Shown here: positions 21,057 through 32,500 of the stretch, in pieces
How the letters are laid out: each line of letters starts with the position of its first letter
Numbering within the stretch: the stretch's first letter is position 1
NCBI RefSeq assembly: GCF_018143015.1
Contig: NC_054744.1
Span: forward strand, 4,051,059 to 4,115,058
Direction: 5' to 3'
Origin: Lytechinus variegatus
Lineage: Eukaryota; Echinodermata; Echinoidea; Temnopleuroida; Toxopneustidae
DNA: 64,000 nucleotides
The notes under the pieces: generated by a model
Database searches by the model: none
What the model was told of the DNA's origin: nothing
The model's input: the letters and a program-made list of their open reading frames with translations, nothing else
Program-made: the position numbers and the translations under genes

Positions 21057-21243
21057 CATGGGCGGCAATCCCAGGGGGTACAGGGGGGGGACGTGTCCCC
21101 CGTACTCCAAATAGTAGCTTTGCTTTTCAAATTTATTTTCGTCGAAATCACCATAAATTTGGGGTGATAACTTTTTTTTTGCTGGTCAAATTTTTCGAGC
21201 CTCTTCACCCTCCCCTACCTTTTGGGAGAGATTTCCGCCCCTG
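21057..21243. mobile_element. hAT-like MITE with perfect 8-bp target duplication
   Basis: Ends CATGGGCGGCAATCCC and (inverse of the right end) CAGGGGCGGAAATCTC. Flanked by CAAGCATT at 21049-21056 and 21244-21251. Contains a G-run and no coding sequence. Confidence 0.8.
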
Positions 21244-21389
21244 CAAGCATTGTCAAATGAGTTTTTGAGATCCTTAACTGATTAAAAAATCTTTGAAACC
21301 AAAATGATCACTGCTAAATTATACAATATAATATTGTATTAATATCCACAATATTAATCAGTATGGAAACTAAACAGAAAATAACTTCC

Positions 21390-21575
21390 TTTTATATGTA
21401 TTACAATAATAATGAAGGTGATGATAATGATAACTATTTATGATAATTATTATAATAAAAACAATGATAACAGCAACGACAATAATGTTGATAATGATAA
21501 CAATAATAATGATAATAATGATAATACAGTTATATCCATACTATAAATGTTATGCATTATTATTATTATCAATAC
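21390..21575. repeat. ATA/GAT-rich simple sequence
   Basis: Imperfect AATAATGATAAT-type microsatellite. Confidence 0.7.
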
Positions 21576-21837
21576 TATTAAATAATTTAACCAAAGTTTA
21601 TGTATTGCCTGATGCGTAGTAGATTTGTTTTTATAAATACATGAAATAAATATAAATTGGCATTTGTACTTTGATAACACTTTGATCGGTCTGGCATCTT
21701 TCTCTTTTTTTGCGTGACTATAACACAGCAAAGCATGTACTGGCACATAGTTCTGTTATCAAATAGCATGGAATTAAATGATAGAATACTAGGCCTACTA
21801 GAAAGTTGGGAATATACGCTCATCGCATGTTCATGAT

Positions 21838-22053
21838 CAGGGGCGGATCCGGATTTTCCAAAAGGGGGGAGGGCACATTTTCCCCGAGGAAAAGTTTGAC
21901 AAGCAAACAAATAAAAGAAAAAAAGGGTATTCACTTTCAATGGGGGGGGCACACTTCTGCTCATATTATACATTAGATATTTTAATTGTGTCTCTCAAAG
22001 GGCGGGGGGGGGGGCAAGGGCCGGTTCTGCCCCCCTCCCTCGATCCGCCAGTG
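21838..22053. mobile_element. hAT-like MITE (CAGGGGCGGATCC) with perfect 8-bp target duplication
   Basis: Ends CAGGGGCGGATCCGG and CGATCCGCCAGTG are inverted. Flanks TTCATGAT (21830-21837 and 22054-22061) are identical. The internal pattern of G-runs is the same as in 1602-1805. Confidence 0.88.
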
Positions 22054-22061
22054 TTCATGAT

Positions 22062-23588
22062 GACATGTAGTCAAAATTACTGTTTCATCTGAAAAATCAA
22101 TACTTGAGGCTATCGTAATTTTTTTATTCTTCATCCAATTTCAAAGGAATTGCAGTGTATGCTCGTGAATTCGTACAACCTGTTTCTTAGGAATGGAACC
22201 AGTCTACTGTATACATATGTGACGAGCCGATAACAAGATGGAATGTGGTTTAAACAGGTGTTTCAATCATTCTTTTCAGGCTTTTCAATAGTCTAGATTC
22301 TAGACGTCGGTGTACTTGTTATTTCTCTCCATTTGCTTTATTCTCCATCCCCTGCGCGCCTTCCCCAGTGATCGCGCTATCCCCTCTCTTTCACGCCCTT
22401 CAATCGTGCTGTTTTCATTTCGGGCGTAGAGGTCGAAGATTGTGTTATTGATCAACAACATAACTGAAAAATAAAACAGTCCTGGCAAAGGACTAGCTTT
22501 TCAACGATCCAGACATTTTCAATTGGCGACAATTTCTCGGAGCAACAAGATAAATTATATTCTTACTTGATCTGTCAAGTTCCTAATGTTGCATTAGTAC
22601 GTACTGTGGGCATAGCGGGTATCAGCAAACAGAAATGATCATAATTCAATTAATATTATCATATTTACACAAGAACACGCATATATTATTACACAAAATA
22701 TGGTCATAATTGCATTACCAAACACATGTATATATTAGCATTAATCCTCATTTCTCTCTCTAAAAAAACACTGCTCCGAACTATCCAGAACGCCCTATTT
22801 TGAAACTTCTACTACAGTATCGAATCCGTAATGAAATGTGTATTCATTTATGTTGTAGGTCACTGTTTGTTTTTTGTGATGAATATTCCCAGTTAGCTGC
22901 CAAAATTGCCGATTGTGAACCCCGTGGGGACACAATTTGGCAATGGGATCCTTAAAATTGATTAGCTCGACATTTAATGTCTTTCGATAGTGGACCCCAA
23001 TTTCTCACGATTAACAAAGACCTTTTATTCAGCTATTCTATTGCCATGATTTTAAATCGATCCTTGATATCAACTAATTTACTTGTTGACTGAAAATATA
23101 TAACAGCAAAATAGGTGGCATACAACAAGAGTTGCATTTTTATCATTATAGCTCTAATATCAATCTTACATTTATTTTTTTCCGGTAACTTTGCTATTCC
23201 AAAATCATTTCATAAGAACAAGCTTTATTACTGGTAATAATTCTATACATTCATTTAAAGTAAACAGCATCACATGGAAAAAAATAGGTAAATTTGCATT
23301 GGCATTTGATGAGATGAAAATTAATAACATGAACAAATATTTTAAAATCATATGCCCACTTTTGTAGTACAACAAGTCCGACAATGCCTTGATCGGAAAA
23401 GTGAATTATGTATCAACCTTACTTATTGTATTGATATACAAATAGAAAACTTTACATCTCAAAGATAAAAATATGTCAGAATTACAATTTAAAGATTGAG
23501 ATACATATAATATATAGTTTTTTTTAATATATACATGTATATACATAGATGCGATTCAAAGCGAAACACAATATTGATTTAGTACAGT
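22062..23588. other. No gene seen
   Basis: AT-rich intergenic sequence. No domain, repeat pair or RNA gene was recognised. Confidence 0.4.
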
Positions 23589-23795
23589 ACACTCTTAGAA
23601 AAAAAAGGTGCAAATTGGAACAATTCCGCCCCGTATTTGGAGCCCTCGAGAAAGGAGTTCACAAAAAGATTATTTAGGTGCTCAAGAACCTTAAATGGTT
23701 TTATAATGTTCAAAAGTAGCAGTTTGGAACCTTTTAGAGAACCTTTAAAGGTTTCAAATACGAAACAAGCATAAAACCTTATAAGAATCCCTTTC
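23589..23795. repeat. Fragment of an ACACTCTTA-type repeat
   Basis: Begins ACACTCTTAGAAAAAAAAGG, a terminal motif shared with the MITE at 25094. A matching inverted end is not seen before the foldback element at 23796. Confidence 0.4.
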
Positions 23796-24401
23796 TTAAA
23801 AGACAAGTCAACCCCAACAAAAACTTGAGTTGAATAAAAAGAGAAAAATTCAACAAGCATAACCCTGAAAATTTGATTAAAATCGGATGTAAAATAAGAA
23901 AGTTATGGCTTTTAAAGTTTCGCCTATTTTCAACAAAATAGTTATATGACGAGCCAGTTACATCCGAATGAGAGAGCTGATGACATCACTCACTCACTAT
24001 TTCTTTTGTATTTTATTATATGAAATATGAAATATTTTTGTTTTCTCGTCATTGTCATGTGAAATGAAGTTTCATTCCTCCCTCAACACGTGGAATTCCA
24101 CTATTTTAACATTTTGTGCTTCAGGCAAGGAGGTCCTAATCGTCAAATTCGTAAAAATTGAAATATTGTATAATTCAAACAATAAAAACCAAAAGAAATA
24201 GTGAGTGACATCATCGACTCTCTCATTTGAATGTAACTGGCTCGTTCATATAATTATTTTGTCGAAAATAAGCGAAACTTTGAAATGTCATAACTTTCTT
24301 ATTTTACATCCGATTTTGATGAAATTTTCAGTATTGTGCTTGTCTAATTTTTCTCTATTGATTCAAATCAACATTTTTTCTGAGGTGGACTTGATCTTTA
24401 A
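23796..24401. mobile_element. Full-length foldback MITE bounded by TTAA
   Basis: The two halves are inverted over some 200 bases, for example AAAATCGGATGTAAAATAAG on the left and CTTATTTTACATCCGATTTT on the right. Both ends carry TTAA. The copy at 49315-49923 is closely similar and 80-267 is a half copy. No coding sequence. TTAA ends suggest, but do not prove, piggyBac-type mobilisation. Confidence 0.85.
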
Positions 24402-24529
24402 GCAGGATGCATATGTAGGGATATGAGGAATAATGATGTTTAATAACTTCCATTCCATTAAACCAATTAAATTAACGATCTATACAAGAGAATAATTCGT
24501 TAATGGGACTTCCATTTAAACTATTGATG

Positions 24530-24690
24530 TATACCTCAGTCAAATTCATTCTACAGCGGTGGTACGGCGAGTCGAAAGTAACCGGTTTAACATTTTATAC
24601 CAGCGACACAGGTTGTTTGAAAAAAAATGATTGAAAAGGGCCGTATGGCCGCCGGTTTGTTCGAGGAATTGTGACCGAGGTATTTACGTT
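24530..24690. mobile_element. Degraded relative of the MITE at 18144
   Basis: Inverted pieces ATACCTC.GTCA, ACGGCGAGTCGAAA and GGCCGTATGGCCGCCGGTTT correspond to the arms of the palindrome at 18144-18351. Confidence 0.6.
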
Positions 24691-25093
24691 GTAAGCGTGA
24701 ACTACCTGAAGAGATTATTACAGTGAGTCCCAGAAAAAAAAGAAATTGGGTCCTTCGTGATATTCATTTTATACCATCATGACCTTCAATTTGCCGTCTT
24801 TATTTCGATATAAAAAATGATCATATATTTTATGCTTAAATGACCAAGAAGAGTGTGAAAATTTAATAAAAAAAACAAGTTGCGCAGAAAATTGTGTCGA
24901 AATAAAGGGATAGCTAATTATCAGCACTTCTTTTGTTTCCCTTGTTAGGTTTCTAATTACAATAATCTCTAAATGAGAGTTGATTCAGATTCACATGCCA
25001 TGTAATTATTTGGTCTCAAACTGAAAAACACACACCGATATACTTTAAGTTATTGAGCTATTTTACTCTAAAAAGCATCAAGCTTTATGACTC
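24691..25093. other. No gene seen
   Basis: AT-rich sequence, nothing recognised. Confidence 0.4.
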
Positions 25094-25336
25094 ACACTCT
25101 TAAAATAGTTGGGAAAAATGCCCAACTTTTAACCAACCCTTGGCAACAAATTGTCCACACAACTATGGGTTAAAATCTGTCCAAATTGGGCAATAAAAAC
25201 TAATAATTGGGTCATAAATTTGCTCAATTGGATAATATAGATAGCCCAGAATAATATATACATGTATATTGTTTTTACCAATTGACATACATTACCTCAC
25301 AAAGTGGACAGTATGTTGCCCAAAATTTTAAGTGTT
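25094..25336. mobile_element. MITE with ACACTCTTAAAAT ends
   Basis: The left end ACACTCTTAAAATAGTTGGG and the inverse of the right end (AACACTTAAAATTTTGGGC) match. The interior is built from TTGGGCAA-like words in both orientations. Confidence 0.6.
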
Positions 25337-25971
25337 GCACAATTGTAATCGAATACATGTAACAATAATATACAAAAGAAAAAGAAAGAACCCAAATTAG
25401 GGTGAAAGACAAACAAGACGCAGGAACACTCGAGCATTATTAACAAAATAATCAATCAATCAATAAATCACTCGTGTCATTGGGAGTTCTGTTCGGAATG
25501 TGGCGCTATTAAAAAACATCCAAATCCGTTGGATTCCATGAATACTCTCTCCACTTCCCCAAAAAAGATTATTAGATAATAAATAATGAAATTGAACAAA
25601 AGTTGAAACAAACTGAATTGAATACTACTACTACTACTAATGATAATAATGATAACAAATTAATGACAATATATACATAATGATATAAACATATATACAT
25701 AAAGAAGTAAATCAAATAAATATTAAATAAATGAATGAAGGAATGATAACAAAGCAAATAAAATGGTTTCACAAACACCACATTGTTGTTCTTCAGGCTT
25801 TTAGCAACATTATTGGACCCGATTGGCCAACAGGTTCCAACATCACGATTATGATGGTTTGTATTCTATTTCTCCTAGTATTGGTCTTTTATTACGCGTT
25901 ATGAAATTTGTGATGGTCTGTTTGAATGAGAAGAAAACTGCTGGTGTTATGTTGGATCCTATTGGAATTAT
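25337..25971. other. No gene seen; simple repeats
   Basis: AT-rich DNA with small CTA and AAT repeats (about 25625-25760). Confidence 0.4.
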
Positions 25972-26159
25972 AGGTGGGGCCGTTTCATTAAGCTGTTCAT
26001 AAGTTAAGAGTGACCTTAAGAACGACCAATGACCCTTTCTTGTGGTAAATGACATTCGCCATTAAATGTTCATTGGTGATTATTTAGAGCGTAAGAAGGA
26101 TCACCAGTCGTTCGCAGCGTCGCTCTTAACTTACGAACAGCTTTATGAAACACCCACCT
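25972..26159. mobile_element. MITE with AGCTGTTC.TAAGTTAAGAG ends
   Basis: The left end (AGGTGGGGCCGTTTCATTAA, then AGCTGTTCATAAGTTAAGAG) is repeated inverted at the right end (CTCTTAACTTACGAACAGCT, then TTATGAAACACCCACCT). About 190 bp, non-coding. Confidence 0.8.
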
Positions 26160-26277
26160 GGAATGTAGTCACATGCTGGGTAAAACCTTTTAAAACTGCT
26201 CAGATAATATGAATAAATTACATGATTCAATCATATTCCAGCTTGTTCATTTTTGTCGATAGGCCTACATGTTTTAC

Positions 26278-26283
26278 TTTATT
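26278..26283 (-). promoter_or_regulatory. Poly(A) signal of the EGF-HYR-discoidin-lectin gene
   Basis: AATAAA on the minus strand, about 145 bases past the stop codon at 26430-26428. It gives a short, plausible 3' UTR. Confidence 0.6.
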
Positions 26284-26427
26284 GCACGTCATCCACAATG
26301 TTTTGTTTACTTGGTATAAAAAAATGAAGAATTAATATGGAGATTCTTAGGAGTTTAACTCTATCATGCATCCTTTTTGTTGAAATTCATTTTAATTTTT
26401 TATCCCTTTTTCGTCATCCATCACTTT

Positions 26428-26573
26428 TTACAAGAATATCTGACATATTGTACTGAATACATCTTGACACGGTGCATCAGCCCAGCCGCCACTCATCTGA
26501 CCAATCTCATCAGTTACCGGGATAGCTACACAGTTCTCGTCCTCGGAACCATCCGGTTCGCCAGCTAGCCATT
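26428..26573 (-). CDS. Last exon: C-terminal half of C-type lectin domain
   Basis: Reads (K)WLAGEPDGSEDENC and then AIPVTDEIGQMSGGWADAPC, followed by CQIFL and a stop. This is the second half of a C-type lectin domain: the W..GEPD loop, the ENC cysteine, WADAPC, and a final cysteine. EPD stands where EPN (mannose type) or QPD (galactose type) occurs in sugar-binding members, so calcium-dependent binding is possible. The acceptor is GGCACAG at 26574. Phase 1 fits the donor at 30210. Confidence 0.85.
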
Positions 26574-29500
26574 CTGTGCCAAAATAACAAATGTGAATAG
26601 AGAAAATATTAGCATGCCATGGTCTGAAGTCACAGTAAGGTTATTTTTGTCAGAACTAGATATTAAATTGTCTTCCCCTACACAGCAAAATCTGTGGTGG
26701 TAACCGGTGTACATAGAGGACCACACCAGTTATTTTACACCGGTGTTAAATTGGTGGTGTTAGTTTTACACCTATAGGTGTTATTACAACACATTTTGTT
26801 GTTATATTTACAATCTTTGATGTTATGTTCAATTTCTAGGGTGTAATTTTAACACCTCAGGGTGTGGTCCTCTATTAACACCAATTGGTGTCAGTTTTAA
26901 CACCGCAGTTTTTACAGTGTATCATTAATTGATTTGTTCAGATGACTATTGGCAGGTTTGCTCCTAATACCTTTTGCCTGATTTTGTTTTATTTTTCGTG
27001 GATTGAAATGTATTGCTTTTATTGTTAATTCGTATGGTTATTGTTCACTTTGACATCCTATTTTACTATTTGTTTCCTTCAAGTGCTTACTTTATTTCAA
27101 TTTCTATTGATTGTTTGCAGCAATTTTTCTTGACAACAAATCTATCGTGGCAAAAATAGGGCAAAAATCATGGTGAAAATAATTAAGTTTTCCATCTGCA
27201 TACCACTATCATATTATTTACACCGTTGTTATTTGTGCAAAGTTACAAATGGGAGATTTTCATTTATTCATTCATAATATGTCAATGGCCTCTTATGCTC
27301 GTGCCCGATCGTACGTCTTATATAATGCCCGTTTTTACTTCTTCATAAATACATGCTGCCGTCTTTTTCATGTTCTCTTAAGAGCATCTTGAAGAAGACT
27401 CAATAAGTCGTTCGGACTCAAGGGTAGCAAACCTATGGTTCGATGCCTTTTAAGCCCCTTTTACACCTTCACGGATGCAACACGGATCATCACGGATCTC
27501 AGTCCGTGATGATGCGGGGTGCCAAATTTGTATTTTCCTAGCATTCCCGGAGTGAGTACGGAGTTAACTGGTTATTAGCACGGATATGTACGGAAAAGTA
27601 CGGAGTCTACAAGGATAGGCAAGGTAGCAATAGGGATCCTGTTTGATATGCTCCCGGAGCCAACACGGAATACCCGGATGATCACGGATGTTACTGGGTC
27701 TTTACACGGACCTTAACGGTTGCTCACATTCTGTACTGGCTAGAATGAAGTTTCGTCCCTTTTTGCAGCATCTGGAGCATGCTCGTGCTTGGTTATGAAT
27801 ACGGACTATTGTTCATGTACGCAAACAATACAAACATTTGACCCCGGATAAAGCCGGTATCAACAAGGATCACCCGGTTCTTACAAGGAGCCTCCCGGGT
27901 GCATTCGGTAGCTACACGGATGTACAAGGAGGCTACAAGGATGAACACGGATGATTATTTGAAAAAAATTGAACATGTTCAATTTTTCTCCCGGAAATGC
28001 CGGTACATCAAGGATGGCGCCGGTGAGTAGCAGGAGTGTACACGGTAGTCCCGGACTGTACACGGATGACCCCGGATTGACAATCCGGGATGATCCGTGT
28101 TGCTTCCGTGAAGGTGTAAAAGGGGCTTTAGAAAGATGTTAGGATACGCGGTGGGATTCGAACACACGACCCATGATAATAGGAAAGAGACAGAGCCACT
28201 TATTTGAAATATTCCATTATAGGAAGTATTCAATCCATCTGTGGCCTAAGGGTGAGGGGGGGGGGGGTGGGTAGGCAAGAGCCGAAACTTCCCCGGTCAT
28301 AAATCCTGATGTGAACATGATTTTTCATTACTGTACGCGAGCTTCAGCGCGCTCTATGCGGCAGGAGCGTGATGAGTAAAAAAATAAAAAATAGATAAAG
28401 GGCACTGCATGGCGCATGCGACAAGAAAAGGCTGCTTAATACAACTCCTAATAGAGCGAGACCAAGTTTTCACCTTTTCATTTGGTCTTGGTCATAAAAC
28501 TCATTTGGGCCATGCCACCAAACTATTCCATTTGTGCTCCAGTGCTATGTTGGTAGCCTCCGGGGCGGAGCCTGTGAAACCTTTCCAAATTCAGCCATTT
28601 CAAACCTTCAAAGAAGGTCGTTATTTTCAATCAAATCACGGGTATAGGTTTTACACAACGGGTTAGTTCACCACAGAAGCGTAATAAACCAAAAATATTG
28701 AAGGGCACAACTCGGCAAATGTGGGTAAAGTTCTAAAATGTCGAGAGCGAGAGATTTGTCCAGATTGCGACCTATTCTGCATGAAATTAAGCAAGCCTAT
28801 AACATTCATACACATACACCATCCTATTCTTTCTTCCCATTCTCTATTCTGAATTATTGACAGTCTCGCCGTATTCTTGAATTCTGTTTTTTCTCTCCTT
28901 TTCCCTTTTATCCTTTTCAAATTCAATTTTCCCATAATAGTCTTTCAGCTTATTCTTTTTTACCTTCATTTCCCATTTATTTTAGTTTCTTTTCTTTTCC
29001 TCTCCCACCATAAATTCTCTTTCTATGTCATAATTTATTTCCCTTTTCTAATGTATTGGTATTTCGGGATGAATTTTTGCTCTTTCTTACATGCTCTTCT
29101 TTTCTTCCTTTATATTCTTCTTTCCTTCCGTTTTATTCTCTCACCTGAGAAGCAAAGTGAGACTATAGGCGCCGCTTTTCCGACGGCGGCGGCGTCAACA
29201 TCAAATCTTAACCTGAGGTTAAGTTTTTGAAAAGACATCATAACTTAGAAAGTATATGGACCTAGTTAAAACTTGGCCATAAGGTTAATCAAGTATTACT
29301 GAACATCCTATTAGAGTTTCATGTCACATGACCAAGGTCAAAGTTCATTTAGGGTCAATGAGCTTAGACCATGTTGGAGGAATCAACATCGAAATCTTAA
29401 CCTGAGGTTAAGTTTTTGAAATGTCATCGTAACTTAGAAAATATATGGACCTAGTTCATGAAACTTGGACATAAGGTTAATCAAGTATCACTGAACATCC

Positions 29501-32500
29501 TGCATGAGTTTCACGTCACATGACCAAGGTCAAAGGTCATTTAGGGTCAATGAACTTTGGCCGAATCGGGGGTATCTGTTGAATTACCATCATAACTTTG
29601 AATGTTTATTGGTCTAGTTCATTAAACTTGGACATTAGAGTAATCAAGTATCACTGAACATCCTGTGCGCGTTTCAGGTCACATGACCAAGGTCAAAGGT
29701 CATGTAAGGTCAATGAACTTTGGCCATGTTGGGTTTTTTGTTGAATAACCATCATATCTCTGTAAGTTTATTGGTCTAGTTCATAAAAAGTGGACATAAG
29801 AGTAACCATGTATCACTGAACATCTTGTGCGAGTTAGAGTAGTATTCAAAGTCAGCACTGCTGCTATATTGAACCGCGTGATGCAGGTGAGACGGTCAGA
29901 GGCATTCCACTTGTTCTTCTCTTTGTATTCTTTGTTACCCTTTATTTTTCCTTTTCCACTCTTTCTTCTTTTTCTTCCTTTTCTTTCCCTCTCCTTATTT
30001 ATTTCTTTCTATCTTAATTTCTTTCTTCTTTTCTTTCTTTCTATCTTCCTTTCTTCCTTTTCCTCCTTTTCCCCCCTTTTCCCGGTTTTTTTTTTTATCA
30101 TCCCAGTGGAATCAGCAGCAAGGGCGCCACTGATGTACGCTTTAGTTAATCCTGAAAGGAACGAGAATGCATAGGAGAAAGCAAAATTAAAAGATGTAAG
30201 TCATACATACTGGTCGTGCTTTGCAGAGTTCCTTTACCGTCTACGTCACAGATGAGTTCCTCTTCGGTTTGCTTGTCGTTGCAGTTAATCCAAACACCCG
30301 GCATGACCAGAGGCAAGTTCCAACCTCTCTCAATGATGTCTCGGATCTCATCATCGGTTTCCACATAGAGGAGAGACGGTTTCTTGTCTCCGGTTATCGT
30401 TGGTACACCCGGTAGGTTGCTGCAATACTCTTTCGCCCCTTCCCAAGTACGTGGGGCACCAAAGTGGTAGCACTTGAGCGATATGCATTCCCAGTTATTA
30501 GCAACGTCAGGGCCTTAATTTCAAGAAATAAATGAAGATGGCAATCGTGTTATATGTTTGTGAATATACCATTGCAATATTACTATCCATGGTGGGAATC
30601 ATTCCACTCTCTCTCTGACAGAAACACACGGGATTGAGCACTTGGTGGGGGAGACGCTGGGGGCCATACCCCCCCCCCCCCCGCCTTAAAAAAAAATCAT
30701 GTTTAACCAAATATGAAAAAGAGAAAAATACGGAAAGGAAAGAAGGTGAAACTGAAATGTCATATTATTCTTTAAGTATTAAGACAAAATCTAAAACCAA
30801 ATTAGAATATCGTATATGTAAAAGTCACATTCTTTTTCGCTTGATTCCCTCCCTCTCAGATTTTAAGTTTTATCTCCTTGGTAGAACTTAATATTTTGTG
30901 GAGCGATTACTGAATTTATCTCTTCAATCAAATACTTGAATGGATACTTCAATCAATCAATTTCGTTTAATAAAGCTTAAAATGTGCCTTGAAAGCTCAA
31001 TAAAAGACTCTAAATTCATTTTGGTTGACTTATCGTTGATTTAGGGGTGGCATGTCACATAATTTGACGGTGAGATCAAACTATTCGGCTCTCAGTACCA
31101 TCATATATGTTATAGTGTTTCACATAATATTTTAAGTTTTGTGTATAAAAATCAATTCGTCAATTCTCTACTAGTTCTGAAAAGATTCAAAGAAACAAAT
31201 GAGAAAATTCTAATTATGTAAATCTGGCTACTTCTCACCCACAATAGGAGGATCTCCGTATAACTCCATACGAAGAGCAATCCAGTGATTCCATGATATG
31301 GGTAGGAGACGGATAAAGCGACATACCGTGGGTTCGGGGAGAGCATTCTTCACAACAGTGTTGCGGTCTGAATTACCTCGAAACTCCTATAATGATATTA
31401 CACATAATTATGAGTATAAATTGTTATCATCCATTTCCCCCATCTTTATATGAAACATGATATAGGCCTATGTATATCTTTAAACATGTGTAATTCCCAT
31501 TTTTGTAATCTTTTGTCGTGATTTGATGAAGAGTTACCTATATTAGCAAATCTGCAAAAAAAAGTGAATATAGTTTAATTCATATACACCCCCACACACA
31601 AGAAATACAAAGTAAGTGTGTGACACCATGCAGGGGCCGCGGAACGGTTTTCAAAGTGGGGGGGGGGGGGGGCTGACCACGCTAAAAATCACAATTTTAT
31701 GGTCATTTACGTTTTTGTACACGGTTTTGGAAAAAAGTGGGGGGGGCTGCCCCCCCCCCCGGTTCCGCGGCCAATGCCATGAATTGAACTATCTGTGATA
31801 TTTGCAGATCATTTTGCCGTGCAGCACATAACTTTTTTGTTGAAAACTCAAAAAGCATGTCAATACTTTCTTCTTTTTTATCAAATTTTGACAAAGTTTT
31901 CAGCGTTATGTTGGTTTGGTGCATTTTTTATTCATATAGTTAGAGTGGTATTCCACTTTACAATTTGAAGAATTAGGCATGTTTGCCTTATGATTTTTCT
32001 TTTAAATCGTAGGAATGTGAAAGAAATTCCGATTGGTCTGCTGCCATCTAATGTCGTGAGATTGGTAAAAAAATTAGAAGTACCTTGTCGACAATCGGAT
32101 TCTTGCTGATATCCTGCAAGGTATAAAAGTTATTACCATCTTGACTGCAGTTGATCTTATAGCTAGTCACCCAATGAAGAGCGCCGTGGCTACCTTGTGT
32201 TGCCACTCCTCGTACTCGGTACAAGGTCAAAAGATCGACCTGAAGATTTTAAATTAAAATGAAATTAGGACAAATTAATGGCACAAATTCACGAATACTT
32301 GAATTAACACACAACAAATAATAAAGCGTTGTGCTCATTTTCAAACCATAGTTTAATTTAACCCAACTTTAGAGGACATGTTTTTAGTTCACACATTTTT
32401 CGCCTACAGATTTCTTCATTGTATCGATTCGTTCCCAACATGCAAAAATTGTGTGTATATATTATGTGTGGTGTGGATATAATGTATAAGCATTTTTCTT

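Noticed and set aside
26377-26568. Plus-strand small protein
   Set aside because: Opposite strand of the C-type lectin exon, which has splice sites, domain motifs and correct phase.
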